Below are positions 1 to 11,015 of a stretch of 64,000 nt of DNA, piece by piece. Position numbers and translations under genes: made by a program. The notes below the pieces were generated by a model. It made no database searches and was not told the DNA's origin. It saw only the letters and a program-made list of their open reading frames with translations. Each line of letters opens with the position of its first letter. Positions within the stretch are counted from its first letter, which is position 1. The stretch is from Oceanibium sediminis (lineage in GTDB: Bacteria; Pseudomonadota; Alphaproteobacteria; Rhodobacterales; Rhodobacteraceae): assembly GCF_003265325.1 (NCBI RefSeq), contig NZ_QGNX01000002.1, positions 310,001 to 374,000 on the forward strand, given 5' to 3'.

Positions 1-1
1 C

Positions 2-610
2 CTGCTGTGCCGCCGACCCTCGGTGATGACCGGTGGTGAACTGACGCTGGACATGCTGGACCTGAACTACAACCAGGTCAGCCGGACCTACCAGGCGCCG
101 CTGCAGCTGAAGGCCACCGGCGGCGTGTTCATCGTGGACGACCTTGGCCGACAGGTCGAACCGCCCCAGGCGCTGATCAACCGCTGGATCGTTCCCATGG
201 AAACGTCCTTCGACATTCTGACCCTGCAATCGGGCCAGAAGTTCATGGTGCCATTCGATACGCTGGTGATCTTCTCGACCAACTTCGCCCCGTCTGAAAT
301 GTTCGACGGCGCGGCCCTTCGCCGGATCTACTACAAGATCAAGATCGACAGCCCCAGCCGCGAAGATTTCATCAAGGTCTTCGTGAAAACCTCGCGCCAG
401 TACAAGCTGAACCCCGACGAGGGCGTGCTGACCCACCTGCTCAAGAAGAAATACCCCGAGCATGGGAACAAGTTCCAGAACTACCACGCCCCCTTCCTGA
501 TCGACCAGATGCTGTCGATCGCGGAATACGAGGGGCGACCCCGCGAAATGTCGATCGACCTGGTCGACCGCGCCTGGGAAAACCTGTTCGTGGACGATAG
601 CGCGGTCTGA
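2..610 (+). CDS. AAA-type ATPase, C-terminal part (5' end outside window)
   Basis: The reading frame is open to the window edge, so only the last 200 or so residues are seen and the true start lies upstream. A Walker-B-like strand ending in two acidic residues (GGVFIVDDLGR, about residue 40 of the visible part), a sensor-1-like LVIFSTN and a downstream arginine pair (ALRRIYYKI) mark the second half of an AAA+ ATP-binding module. The C-terminal part is helical and charged and has no membrane segment. The 25-bp gap to the following dehydrogenase allows co-transcription. The substrate or partner cannot be told from this fragment. Confidence 0.7.
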   Translation: MLCRRPSVMTGGELTLDMLDLNYNQVSRTYQAPLQLKATGGVFIVDDLGRQVEPPQALINRWIVPMETSFDILTLQSGQKFMVPFDTLVIFSTNFAPSEMFDGAALRRIYYKIKIDSPSREDFIKVFVKTSRQYKLNPDEGVLTHLLKKKYPEHGNKFQNYHAPFLIDQMLSIAEYEGRPREMSIDLVDRAWENLFVDDSAV

Positions 611-635
611 TGGGCCCGCAGCTTTGGGGGCATCG

Positions 636-1451
636 TTGAAAACCGGCGTCGCCGGTTGCGGCAACATGGGCCTGCCCATGGCGCAGGCGATACGGGCCGC
701 GGGGATCGATCTCCGCGGTCTAGATCTGCGAGCGCCCGAAAGCTACGGTCCGAATGCGTCCTGGATGACGGACGATCCCCGCGCCTTCGCCGCCGACCGG
801 CAGGCGATCTTCTCCGTGGTGCGCGATATCGCGCAAACCGAAATGCTGCTGTTCGGCGAACACGGCCTGCTCGCCGCCGCCTGCAAACTCGAAATCCTCG
901 CCATCTGCTCCACCCTCGCCCCGTCTTACGTGCGCGATCTGCGCGCGCGCATCCCCGGCCATATCGCCCTGGTGGACGCGCCCATGTCCGGCGCCCCCGT
1001 CGCCGCGCACGAGCGTCGCCTCAGCTTCATGCTCGGCGGCCCCGAGGCCGCCCTCGACCGGCTTGCCCCCGCCCTAAACGCCATGGGCACCCGCTTCCAC
1101 CGCCTCGGGCCGCTCGGTACGGGCATGACCGCCAAGGTGCTGAACAACCTCGTAGCTGCGGCGTCGGTCGCGGCAACCCGCACCGCGCTGGAATGGGCCG
1201 ACGCCAATGGCCTGCCCGAGGAAGCGCTCCTTGCGGTGATGAACGACAGCTCCGGGCAGACCTGGTTCGGCAGCAACTTCGCGCAGATCAACTTCGCCCG
1301 CGAAGGCTTCGCTCCCGACAACTCCATGGCAATCCTCGTGAAAGACGTCGAAAGCGCGCGCAGCGCCGCTCCCGAAGGGACGGACACATCCCTCGCCGAC
1401 GCGTTGATCGCGCGCATCGCAGCCCTGCCGCCCCGCCCTCCAAAGTCCTGA
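636..1451 (+). CDS. NAD(P)-dependent beta-hydroxyacid dehydrogenase (3-hydroxyisobutyrate dehydrogenase family)
   Basis: A 271-residue protein of the 3-hydroxyisobutyrate/tartronate-semialdehyde reductase family. The N-terminal Rossmann motif GVAGCGNMGLPMA begins at residue 4, the substrate-loop DAPMSGAPVAA lies in the middle, and the presumed catalytic lysine is in GMTAKVLNNL. I chose the TTG at 636 because a GGGGG run (626-630) sits 5 nt upstream; an in-frame TTG at 624 would add four residues. The length is slightly below the usual 290-300. Known family members oxidise or reduce small 3-hydroxy acids in the cytoplasm. The neighbours do not identify the substrate. Confidence 0.82.
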   Translation: MKTGVAGCGNMGLPMAQAIRAAGIDLRGLDLRAPESYGPNASWMTDDPRAFAADRQAIFSVVRDIAQTEMLLFGEHGLLAAACKLEILAICSTLAPSYVRDLRARIPGHIALVDAPMSGAPVAAHERRLSFMLGGPEAALDRLAPALNAMGTRFHRLGPLGTGMTAKVLNNLVAAASVAATRTALEWADANGLPEEALLAVMNDSSGQTWFGSNFAQINFAREGFAPDNSMAILVKDVESARSAAPEGTDTSLADALIARIAALPPRPPKS

Positions 1452-1532
1452 AATATCCCCGCCGGAGGCCCCGGCCCGCCCGGCACACCATGCCCGCCCC
1501 ATCGCGTAAACGCCTGCAACCGCGCCGCGGGG

Positions 1533-1560
1533 CCCCGCCCCCGCGCAAGCGGGGGTGGGG
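1533..1560. other. GC-rich intergenic hairpin with GCAA tetraloop
   Basis: Seven perfect pairs (CCCCCGC / GCGGGGG) close a GCAA loop at 1545-1548 and extend through one G-U pair to four more C-G pairs (1533-1536 with 1557-1560). No T-run follows on either strand, so it is not a classical intrinsic terminator. It lies between the dehydrogenase and the helicase and could separate the two transcripts or mark a dispersed element. Confidence 0.5.
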
Positions 1561-1626
1561 GCAAGGGGAACGGGCCGCAGGCCCCCCCGCTTGGCAAGCG
1601 GTCCAACGCCTGCCAGAACAAGGGGG

Positions 1627-4035
1627 ATGACGCGCACCCTGCCCCCTCGAATCCTCGCCTGGTTCACCGCTCGCGGCTGGCAGCCGCATCCCCACCAGCG
1701 CGCGCTGCTGGAGCGTGCGGACGATCCCGCGACCCTGCTGATCGCCCCGACGGGCGGCGGCAAGACGCTCGCCGGCTTCCTGCCCACACTCTGCGACCTC
1801 GCCAGTGCGCCGCACGGGGGGATGCACACACTCTACGTCTCGCCGCTGAAGGCGCTTGCAGCGGATATCAAGCGCAACCTCAGCGCCCCGGCGTCGGAAA
1901 TCGGGCTTGATATAAGGATCGAGGATCGCACCGGCGACACGCCCCAATCCCAGCGCCAGCGCCAGCGGCGCGACCCGCCGCAGATCCTGCTGACCACGCC
2001 CGAAAGCCTGGCACTGCTGCTGTCCTACGAGGACGCGCCGCGCATCTTCGCCGGGCTGCGCCGCGTCGTCGTGGATGAAATCCACGCGCTGGCCGAAAGC
2101 AAACGCGGCGATCAGCTGATGCTGTGCCTCTCCCGCCTGCAAAGCCTGGTGCCGGACCTGACCCGCGTCGGCCTCTCCGCCACCGTGGACAAGCCCGAGC
2201 GGATCGCGCGCTACCTCGCCCCCGCGCCGCAGCCCTGCCCCATCGTCGCCGCGGACCCCGGCCCCGACCCGGACATCAGCCTGCTGGAAACCGACACGCC
2301 GCCGCCCTGGGCGGGGGCGGGCGGGCGCTACGCGGTGAATGAGGTGATGGAGCTGATCCGCGAGGCGCAAACCACCCTTGTCTTCATCAATACCCGCGCC
2401 CAGGCCGAGCTGTTCTTCCGCGCCCTGTGGGAGGTGAACGACACCGCCCTGCCCATCGGCATCCATCACGGCTCCCTCTCGCGCGAGGCGCGCCAGAGGA
2501 CCGAGGCGGCGATGGTCGCGGGCGAGCTGCGCGCCATCGTCTGCACCGGCTCGCTCGACCTCGGGATCGACTGGGGCAACGTGGACCTGGTGATCCAGGT
2601 CGGCGCGCCCAAGAACGTCAAGCGCCTGGTCCAACGCATCGGGCGGGCGAACCACCACTACAACGCGCCCTCGCGCGCGGTGCTGGTACCCGCCAACCGG
2701 TTCGAGGTGATCGAATGCCGCGCCGCCCTGGAAGCGGTTTTCGCGCGAGACCTGGACAGCGACGCGCCCCGCGATGCGCCGCTAGACGTACTTTGCCAGC
2801 ATATCCTGCTGATGGCCTGCGCCGCCCCCTTCAGCGCAGACGCGCTGTTTGACGAAGTCCGCCGCGCAGGCCCCTACGCAGATCTGACTCGGGAATCCTT
2901 CGATCGCTGCCTCGATTTCTGCGCCACGGGCGGCTACGCGCTGCGCGCCTATGACCGCTGGCAACGCCTGCGCGAACAGGACGGGCTGTGGTCCCTGCGG
3001 GATCCGCGCAGCGCGCGCAACCTGCGCATGAACATCGGGACGATTGTCGAGGTCGAGACCCTTGCCGTGCGCCTGAAGAACAAGTTCGGCGGAGCCCCCC
3101 TGGGCGAGGTGGAGGAAGCCTTCGCCGCCACCCTTTCCCCGGGCGACACCTTCCTGATCGGCGGCCAGACCGTCCGCTACGAGGGCCTGCGCGAAATGGT
3201 GGTCGAGGTGACCCGCCAGGGCGCAAAGCAGCCCAAGATCGCCGTCTTCGCGGGGGTCAAGATGGCCACCTCGCTGGAACTGTCGTCCAGGGTAATCGAC
3301 ATGCTCGGCGACCGGGATCGCTGGGCCGCGCTACCGCTGCACACCCGCCAGTGGCTGGGGCTGCAGGAAAGGATCTCCGCCCTGCCCCGGCCTGACCGGC
3401 TGCTGGTGGAAAGCTTCACGCGGGCCGAGCGCGAATACCTCGCCGCCTATACCTTCGCCGGGCGTAACGCGAACCAGACGCTCGGCCTGCTGATGACTCG
3501 CAGGATGGAGAGCGCGAACCTCGCCCCCATCGGCTTTGTCGCCACCGACTATGCGCTGCTGATCTGGGGGCTGGAGCGCGTGCGCGACCCCGCCCCGCTG
3601 CTCAGCCCCGCCAACCTGCGCGACGGGCTGGACAGCTGGCTGTCCGAGAACGCGGTCATGAAACGCACCTTCCGCACCGCCGCCGTGATCGCCGGGCTGA
3701 TCGAGCGGAACATGCCCGGCAAGCGCAAGTCCGGGCGGCAGGCGACGTTTTCCTCGGACATCCTTTACGACACCTTGCGCAAGTACGACCCCGGCCACCT
3801 GATGCTGGACGTCACCCGCGCCGAAGCCGCGCGCGGGCTGGTCGATTTCGGCCGGGTCGAGGCGATGCTGGCCCGCATCGATGGGCGCGTCGACCTGGTG
3901 CGCGCACCCCATGTCACACCGCTTGCAGCGCCCCTTTTGCTGGAAATGGGCAAGGTCCCGATCAAGGGCGCGGCAGAGCAACTGGCCCTCGAATCCGAGG
4001 CTCGCGCCCTGATGGAAGAAGCCGGGCTGACCTGA
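1627..4035 (+). CDS. Ligase-associated DNA damage response DEXH-box helicase (Lhr-like)
   Basis: An 802-residue superfamily-2 helicase. Walker A APTGGGKT is at residues 40-47, the DEIH box (VVVDEIHAL) near 145, motif III LSATV near 180, and motif VI QRIGRANHHYN near 340. It is followed by the Lhr-core winged-helix and the long C-terminal region typical of the ligase-associated subfamily. The family is known from bacterial clusters with an ATP-dependent DNA ligase, an MBL-fold exonuclease and PdeM, thought to act in DNA repair. PdeM follows 81 bp downstream on the same strand, but no ligase or exonuclease is nearby. The ATG at 1627 directly abuts an AGGGGG run, so the spacing is unusually tight; an in-frame GTG at 1555 is less likely because the family starts just before this point. 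Confidence 0.9.
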   Translation: MTRTLPPRILAWFTARGWQPHPHQRALLERADDPATLLIAPTGGGKTLAGFLPTLCDLASAPHGGMHTLYVSPLKALAADIKRNLSAPASEIGLDIRIEDRTGDTPQSQRQRQRRDPPQILLTTPESLALLLSYEDAPRIFAGLRRVVVDEIHALAESKRGDQLMLCLSRLQSLVPDLTRVGLSATVDKPERIARYLAPAPQPCPIVAADPGPDPDISLLETDTPPPWAGAGGRYAVNEVMELIREAQTTLVFINTRAQAELFFRALWEVNDTALPIGIHHGSLSREARQRTEAAMVAGELRAIVCTGSLDLGIDWGNVDLVIQVGAPKNVKRLVQRIGRANHHYNAPSRAVLVPANRFEVIECRAALEAVFARDLDSDAPRDAPLDVLCQHILLMACAAPFSADALFDEVRRAGPYADLTRESFDRCLDFCATGGYALRAYDRWQRLREQDGLWSLRDPRSARNLRMNIGTIVEVETLAVRLKNKFGGAPLGEVEEAFAATLSPGDTFLIGGQTVRYEGLREMVVEVTRQGAKQPKIAVFAGVKMATSLELSSRVIDMLGDRDRWAALPLHTRQWLGLQERISALPRPDRLLVESFTRAEREYLAAYTFAGRNANQTLGLLMTRRMESANLAPIGFVATDYALLIWGLERVRDPAPLLSPANLRDGLDSWLSENAVMKRTFRTAAVIAGLIERNMPGKRKSGRQATFSSDILYDTLRKYDPGHLMLDVTRAEAARGLVDFGRVEAMLARIDGRVDLVRAPHVTPLAAPLLLEMGKVPIKGAAEQLALESEARALMEEAGLT

Positions 4036-4116
4036 GCGCCACACTCCGTGGCAATCGCGCGAATGCAGTACGTTTAGACATGGACAGGGTTTCGCTGTTC
4101 CTGTTTTGTATCCGTC

Positions 4117-4794
4117 ATGTCAGATACCGAAATCCTGCTCTGCGGCACCACGCTCTCCGCCCGTCCTTCGGGTGCCTTGTGGTGGGCGGAAGCGGAAATC
4201 CTCTGCGTTGCGGATCTGCACCTCGGCAAGTCCGAGCGGCTTGCCCGGCGCGGCGGCAGCCTTTTGCCGCCCTATGAAACCGCCGAAACGCTGAGCCGCC
4301 TCCAGCGGGAAATCGACGCCCTGCAACCACGCAGCGTCATCTGCCTCGGCGACAGTTTCGACGACAGCCACGCCGCAGAGCTTCTTCCCGAGGCGGAGCG
4401 TCAGATGCTCGGCAGCCTGATGTCCGGGCGGCGCTGGATCTGGGTCACCGGCAACCACGACCCGGAGATCCCGGGCCTTGGCGGCACCCACATGGCCGAG
4501 GTATCCCGCGGGCCGCTGCTGTTTCGCCACATCGCCCATCCCCGCGCCGAAGCGGGCGAGGTTTCGGGCCACTACCACCCCAAGATGCGCCTCGCCACCC
4601 GCGCGGGCAGCGTCTCGCGCCCCTGTTTCGTGGCAGATAGGCGCCGGCTAATCCTGCCCGCCTTCGGTGCCTATACCGGCGGGCTGAACTGCACCAGCGG
4701 CCCCCTGCGCGAGTTGTTCGAGGAAACCGCGATCTGCGTTCTGACCGGCACCGCGACCACCAGCGTACCGCTGATCACGCGCGCCACCGCCTGA
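4117..4794 (+). CDS. pdeM: Ligase-associated DNA damage response endonuclease PdeM
   Basis: A 225-residue calcineurin-like metallophosphoesterase. The metal-binding series is visible: ADLHLGK near residue 32, GDSFDD near 76, GNHDPE near 112 and SGHYHPK near 150. Length and motifs match the PdeM branch that travels with Lhr-type helicases in ligase-associated repair clusters. PdeM homologues are described as DNA phosphoesterases; the in vivo substrate is uncertain. It is co-directional with the helicase, and its stop codon lies in a hairpin shared with the convergent folD. Confidence 0.88.
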   Translation: MSDTEILLCGTTLSARPSGALWWAEAEILCVADLHLGKSERLARRGGSLLPPYETAETLSRLQREIDALQPRSVICLGDSFDDSHAAELLPEAERQMLGSLMSGRRWIWVTGNHDPEIPGLGGTHMAEVSRGPLLFRHIAHPRAEAGEVSGHYHPKMRLATRAGSVSRPCFVADRRRLILPAFGAYTGGLNCTSGPLRELFEETAICVLTGTATTSVPLITRATA

Positions 4795-4809
4795 GCGCAG
4801 TCAGGCGGT
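4786..4809. terminator. Bidirectional hairpin spanning the convergent pdeM and folD stop codons
   Basis: A perfect 9-bp inverted repeat, ACCGCCTGA (4786-4794) and TCAGGCGGT (4801-4809), closes a 6-nt loop. The TGA of pdeM and the TGA of folD each lie inside one arm. No U-run follows on either strand, so termination would be weak or factor-dependent; protection from read-through or 3' decay is also possible. Confidence 0.5.
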
Positions 4810-5700
4810 CAAACCCTCAGACTCAGGCAGGCCGTGAATGCGGCAGCACGCCGTCAGCGTGTTGGCCAGCAGGCAGGCGATGGTCATCGGCCCCACGCCG
4901 CCAGGCACAGGCGTGATCGCTCCCGCGACGTCAGAGGCGCTTTCGAAATCAACGTCGCCCAGCAGCTTCGTCTTGCCCGGCTTGTCGGGGTGCGGCACCC
5001 GCGTGATGCCCACGTCGATCACCGTCCCGCCCGGCTTCACCCAGTCTCCTTTGACCATCTCGGCCCGGCCCACGGCGGCCACCAGGATATCCGCCCGCCG
5101 ACACACCTCGGCCAGGTCCTTCGTGCGCGAATGGGCGATGGTCACGGTGCAGTTGTCGCGCAGCAGCAGCTGCGCCATCGGCTTGCCGAACAGGTTTGAG
5201 CGCCCGATCACGACAGCCTCCAGCCCCTCCAGCTTGCCAAGCCGGTCGCGCAGCAGCATCAGGCAGCCCAGCGGCGTACAGCTGACCAGCGCGTCCAGCC
5301 CCGTGGACAGACGCCCCGCGTTGGTCACGCTCAGCCCGTCCACGTCCTTCGCGGGGTCGATCCGCGCCACCGTGCGCCGCTCGTCCAGCTGTTCGGGAAC
5401 CGGGAACTGGCACAGGATGCCATGCACCTTCGGGTCCGCGTTCAGCTTGTCGATCAGCGCGAAAAGCTCCTCCTCGGGGGTGTCGGCGGGAAGCTTGTGC
5501 TCGAACGAGGCCATGCCGACCTCCACCGTCGCCTTGTGCTTGTGGGCGACGTACACCTCGCTCGCTGGGTCCTCGCCCACCAGCACCACGGCCAGGCCGG
5601 GGGTGATCCCCTGCTCGGCCTTCAGCTGCGCCACCTGATCGGCGATCCGCGCGCGCACACCGGCCGCGAAGGCCTTTCCGTCAATGATATCTGCTGTCAT
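4801..5700 (-). CDS. folD: Bifunctional methylenetetrahydrofolate dehydrogenase / methenyltetrahydrofolate cyclohydrolase
   Basis: A 299-residue FolD interconverting 5,10-methylene-, 5,10-methenyl- and 10-formyl-THF with NADP in the cytoplasm. It shows the catalytic YVAHKHKA segment near residue 50, the signature QFPVPEQL near 100, the NAD-domain [17 protein letters not shown] near 165 and the C-terminal [10 protein letters not shown]. It lies 26 bp after fhs on the same strand, so the pair forms an operon converting formate or C1 groups to methylene-THF in either direction. In this window it could also receive C1 units from the betaine-demethylating enzymes at 19.7-23.6 kb; that link is inference. 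Confidence 0.96.
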   Translation of the reverse strand: MTADIIDGKAFAAGVRARIADQVAQLKAEQGITPGLAVVLVGEDPASEVYVAHKHKATVEVGMASFEHKLPADTPEEELFALIDKLNADPKVHGILCQFPVPEQLDERRTVARIDPAKDVDGLSVTNAGRLSTGLDALVSCTPLGCLMLLRDRLGKLEGLEAVVIGRSNLFGKPMAQLLLRDNCTVTIAHSRTKDLAEVCRRADILVAAVGRAEMVKGDWVKPGGTVIDVGITRVPHPDKPGKTKLLGDVDFESASDVAGAITPVPGGVGPMTIACLLANTLTACCRIHGLPESEGLTA

Positions 5701-5726
5701 CTGCTTCGTATTTCCCTTGTTGCGGG

Positions 5727-7403
5727 TCAGAACAAGCCTTCGATCTGACCCACGTCATTCAACATGATCGACTCGGCCGAGGGGACGCGGGGCAGACCCG
5801 GCATCGTCATGATCTCACCGCAGATCGCCACGATGAACCCTGCCCCTGCGCTGAGGCGCACCTCGCGGACCGGCACCGAGTGGCCGGTGGGCGCGCCGCG
5901 GCGACTCGGGTCGGTCGTGAAGCTGTACTGGGTCTTGGCCATGCAGACCGGCAGGTTACCGAAGCCCTCCGCCTCCCAGGTTTTCAGTTGCTCGCGGATC
6001 TTGGTGTCGGCGATCACCTCGTCCGCGCGATAGATGCGCTTGGCGATCGTCTCGATCTTTTCGAACAACGGCATGTCATCGGGGTAGAGCGGCGCGAAGT
6101 TCGACACGCCGCTTTCGGCCAGCTCGACCACCTTCTCAGCCAGGTCGGTGATCCCGGCGCTGCCCTTGGCCCAATGCTTGCACAGGATGGCTTCGGAGCC
6201 CTGGCTGGCCACGTAGTCCTTCACCGCCTGCACCTCGGCGTCGGTGTCGGACACGAAATGGTTGATCGCCACGACCACCGGCACGCCGAAGGATTTCACG
6301 TTCTCGATATGCCGGCCGAGGTTGGCGCAGCCCTGGTTGACCGCATCGACGTTTTCCGCGCCGAGGTCGGCCTTCGCGACCCCGCCGTTCATCTTCATCG
6401 CGCGTACCGTGGCCACCAGCACCACCGCGTCCGGCGCGATGCCCGCCTTGCGGCACTTGATGTTCATGAACTTCTCGGCCCCGAGGTCCGCGCCGAAGCC
6501 CGCCTCGGTCACCACGTAATCAGCCAGCTTCAGCGCCGTCGTGGTGGCCACGACCGAGTTGCAGCCATGGGCGATATTGGCGAAGGGGCCGCCATGCACG
6601 AAGGCGGGGTTGTTTTCCAGCGTCTGCACGAGGTTCGGCTGCATCGCCTGCTGGAGCAGGACGGTCATTGCGCCGTCGGCCTTGATGTCCCGGCACAGGA
6701 TGGCCTTACGCTCCCGGGTGTAGGCGACCACGATATCGCCCAGGCGGCGCTGCAGATCCTCAAGGTCCGTGGCAAGACACAGGATCGCCATGACTTCCGA
6801 GGCGACGGTGATGTCGAAACCGGCCTGGCGCGGGAAGCCGTTGGCCACGCCGCCAAGGCTGGTGACGATATCGCGCAGCGCGCGGTCGTTCATGTCCATC
6901 ACCCGTCGCCAGACGACGCGGCGCTGGTCGATCTCCAGCGCGTTGCCCCAGTAGATGTGGTTGTCGATCATCGCGCTCAGCAGGTTGTGGGCACTGGTGA
7001 TCGCGTGGAAGTCGCCGGTGAAATGCAGGTTCATGTCCTCCATCGGGACCACCTGCGCGTAGCCGCCCCCGGCCGCGCCGCCCTTCATGCCGAAACACGG
7101 CCCGAGCGAGGCTTCGCGGATGCAGATCGCCGCCTTCTTGCCGATGGCGTTCAGCCCGTCACCGAGGCCCACGGTGGTGGTCGTCTTGCCCTCGCCCGCA
7201 GGGGTGGGGTTGATCGCGGTGACGAGGATCAGCTTGCCGTCGGGCTTGTCCTTCTGGGCGGCGATGAAACTGGCCGACAGCTTGGCCTTGTCGTGGCCGA
7301 AGGGCAGCAGATCTCCGGAAGGGATATCGAGCCGGGCGCCGATATCCTGAATCGGCTTCTTGTCTGCTTCGCGTGCAATCTCGATATCAGTCTTAAAGGC
7401 CAT
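5727..7403 (-). CDS. fhs: Formate--tetrahydrofolate ligase
   Basis: A 558-residue formyl-THF synthetase: formate + THF + ATP to 10-formyl-THF. The nucleotide-binding [15 protein letters not shown] loop is near residue 65, and the family blocks [21 protein letters not shown] and [11 protein letters not shown] follow. I chose the ATG at 7403 (MAFKTDIE) because this gives the usual family length of about 557 and places a GGGAGCGCCGGGG stretch upstream; an open frame reaches 7529 but the extra 42 residues look random. First gene of fhs-folD. In roseobacters this pair is associated with oxidation of methyl groups from methylated amines and sulfonium compounds. Confidence 0.96.
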   Translation of the reverse strand: MAFKTDIEIAREADKKPIQDIGARLDIPSGDLLPFGHDKAKLSASFIAAQKDKPDGKLILVTAINPTPAGEGKTTTTVGLGDGLNAIGKKAAICIREASLGPCFGMKGGAAGGGYAQVVPMEDMNLHFTGDFHAITSAHNLLSAMIDNHIYWGNALEIDQRRVVWRRVMDMNDRALRDIVTSLGGVANGFPRQAGFDITVASEVMAILCLATDLEDLQRRLGDIVVAYTRERKAILCRDIKADGAMTVLLQQAMQPNLVQTLENNPAFVHGGPFANIAHGCNSVVATTTALKLADYVVTEAGFGADLGAEKFMNIKCRKAGIAPDAVVLVATVRAMKMNGGVAKADLGAENVDAVNQGCANLGRHIENVKSFGVPVVVAINHFVSDTDAEVQAVKDYVASQGSEAILCKHWAKGSAGITDLAEKVVELAESGVSNFAPLYPDDMPLFEKIETIAKRIYRADEVIADTKIREQLKTWEAEGFGNLPVCMAKTQYSFTTDPSRRGAPTGHSVPVREVRLSAGAGFIVAICGEIMTMPGLPRVPSAESIMLNDVGQIEGLF

Positions 7404-7761
7404 GTCCCCGGCGCTCCCTTTTTTTAAGGCATTTTGTTGCGCCCATATGGCGCGCCTTTTCGCCAAAGGGCAGGGTCTTTTCCGACACCCGGGGTCAGAA
7501 AATCGACCCCGATGCCCCGGCAGCCGCACGCCGGTTTCCGTTGCGAAACCCCGACCGTCGATCAGCGACCGGCTCGGACGGCATTACGCCCCTTCGGGAT
7601 GTCATCGGAACGGCCCATGGTCAAGGCGGATCACCCGCCGGGGCGGCCGGCGATCCGGCAGGCGGGGGCCGCGGAACCGGCGCGGGCGGCCCAACGAAAA
7701 AACCCGGGCGCGGGGCCCGGGTTTCATTTGTCCTGAGCGGCACGAAAGTACCGGGCGGAGG
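7404..7761. other. Intergenic region: fhs leader/promoter and ftsH terminator
   Basis: A 358-bp gap between the fhs start and the ftsH end, both minus strand. Besides the ftsH terminator (7697-7724) it holds two perfect 6-bp stem-loops in the sense of an fhs leader: GGGGTC/GACCCC at 7491-7510 (8-nt loop) and GGTTTC/GAAACC at 7533-7550 (6-nt loop). I do not recognise a known riboswitch and see no convincing gene. Confidence 0.6.
7697..7724 (-). terminator. Intrinsic terminator of ftsH
   Basis: Read on the minus strand, AAACCCGGGC pairs with GCCCGGGTTT around a 5-nt loop (7710-7714), and the 3' arm runs into six U residues (A-tract 7697-7702 on plus). It starts about 38 nt after the ftsH stop. 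This is the most textbook rho-independent terminator in the window. Confidence 0.88.
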
Positions 7762-9690
<1,929 letters not shown>

Positions 9691-9745
9691 GGGGTCTCCT
9701 AAAGGCTTCGGCCGGCAGTCGGCCTAAGGCGGAATAGTGCTTGGC

Positions 9746-9773
9746 TACATAAGCTGAGTTACCAAGGTTTCAA
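9746..9773 (-). promoter_or_regulatory. Candidate promoter for ftsH
   Basis: On the minus strand TTGAAA (9768-9773) and TATGTA (9746-9751) are separated by 16 bp, a 5/6 and 4/6 match to the housekeeping hexamers. The -35 overlaps the tilS stop codon and the expected start would leave a leader of about 45 nt. A heat-shock sigma could also read this type of -35; the sequence does not decide. Confidence 0.4.
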
Positions 9774-11011
9774 CGGTCTGGCGTTCCGGCGACCGCCGTC
9801 GTCCAGTCAATAACCCTACTAACATGACAGCCTTCGCTGCGCATTGCAAAGGGTGCGGCAATCAGCGCGTCCGCCCGCCAGAACGCGGGTGAGGGCAAAA
9901 GCGCCGCTCTCGGCAGCCCCGCCTCGCGCCAGTCGGGCAGTTGGCGCAGCCCCGCCTCGCCCAGAGGGGCGACGGTCAGGCCGGACCCGGACGGGCCGGT
10001 GCGCCATGCGCCGTCCCAGACCGCGCCGCTGCGCACCGGGGGGCCGCAGGCCGCCGGTTCGCGGGTGATCAGCGCCGTCGCGCCGCGCCCCTGCACGAGA
10101 CAGCCATGCAAGCCCCGCGCAGGCAGGTCATCGGGGGATGTCAGGCCCTTGTCGATGTCTTCCAGCGCCTTCAGGCGAGGCCGGTAGGGGGCGGATCCGA
10201 TCCAGCAGAGCGCGCTTGCCAGCAGCCGCAGGCGGATTTCTGCCGGGCAGTCTCGGTACGCGGGCCGGTCCAGTTCCAGCGCGCCCACGGGCAGCGGGCG
10301 GATGACGCGCGCCGCCGCCTCGGCTGTCGCCCGCTCTAGCGCATGGCGGGCGCGGCGCAGCTTGTCCGCGGTGCCCGCCAGCCGCTCCACCCCGAGGCCG
10401 AGGTCCTCCAACGCGGGCAACAGGGCGCGCATGCGCACGCGATCGAAGCGTGGATCCGTGTTGGAGGGGTCGTCGACCCAAGCCTCCCCCCGCGCGCTCA
10501 GCCAGTCGCGCAATGCCTGCCGGCGCTGGCCCAGCAGGGGGCGCAGCCATGTCACACCGGCCCGCCGGGACACCGGCGCCATTGCAGAAAGCCCGTCGAT
10601 GCCAGAGCCGCGCGCAAGGCGCAGCAGCAGGGTTTCGGCCTGGTCGTCCCTGGTATGTCCGAGGGCGACGGCGGCCAGCCCTCGTTTGCCCGCCCAGTCC
10701 GCCAGAAGCTCCGTGCGCGCCTGCCGCGCGGCGTCCTGAAGGTTGCCTTGCGGTGCGCCCGACCATTGCAGGGTTTGGTGTGGCAATCCCAGGCGCGCGG
10801 CGCGCGCGGCCACGAGGTCAGCCTCGGCCGCGCTTTCGGGACGCAGCCCGTGGTCCACTGTCGCGACATGCAGCGCGCGCCCTGTGGTCGCGGCCCAGTC
10901 ATGCAACAGCAGCATCAACGCAACGGAATCGCCGCCTCCAGACACCGCAACCCCGATGGGCCCGTCGGCGGGGGCGGCGTCGTGCATCCAGCGATGCAGC
11001 GCCTCCAGCAT
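9770..11011 (-). CDS. tilS: tRNA(Ile)-lysidine synthetase
   Basis: A 413-residue N-type ATP pyrophosphatase that modifies C34 of tRNA-Ile(CAU) to lysidine, so that AUA is read as isoleucine. The PP-loop SGGGDSVAL is at residues 25-33, followed by VDHGLR and GHTRDDQAETLLLRL, both diagnostic of TilS. The start is 4 nt after the cpoB stop, suggesting translational coupling. The C-terminal region is shorter and less conserved than in enterobacterial TilS, as is usual in alphaproteobacteria. Confidence 0.94.
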   Translation of the reverse strand: MLEALHRWMHDAAPADGPIGVAVSGGGDSVALMLLLHDWAATTGRALHVATVDHGLRPESAAEADLVAARAARLGLPHQTLQWSGAPQGNLQDAARQARTELLADWAGKRGLAAVALGHTRDDQAETLLLRLARGSGIDGLSAMAPVSRRAGVTWLRPLLGQRRQALRDWLSARGEAWVDDPSNTDPRFDRVRMRALLPALEDLGLGVERLAGTADKLRRARHALERATAEAAARVIRPLPVGALELDRPAYRDCPAEIRLRLLASALCWIGSAPYRPRLKALEDIDKGLTSPDDLPARGLHGCLVQGRGATALITREPAACGPPVRSGAVWDGAWRTGPSGSGLTVAPLGEAGLRQLPDWREAGLPRAALLPSPAFWRADALIAAPFAMRSEGCHVSRVIDWTTAVAGTPDR

Positions 11012-11015
11012 CGGC

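Noticed and set aside
4097-4111. GTTC-N7-GTAT just before pdeM, resembling the alphaproteobacterial LexA box GTTC-N7-GTTC
   Set aside because: Two of the four bases in the second half-site differ and it lies at the start codon; too weak for a claim.
5880-7427. A 515-codon open frame on the plus strand across fhs
   Set aside because: It is antisense to a perfect fhs gene, rich in His, Arg and Val as expected from reverse reading of GC-rich codons, and has no domain or ribosome-binding site.
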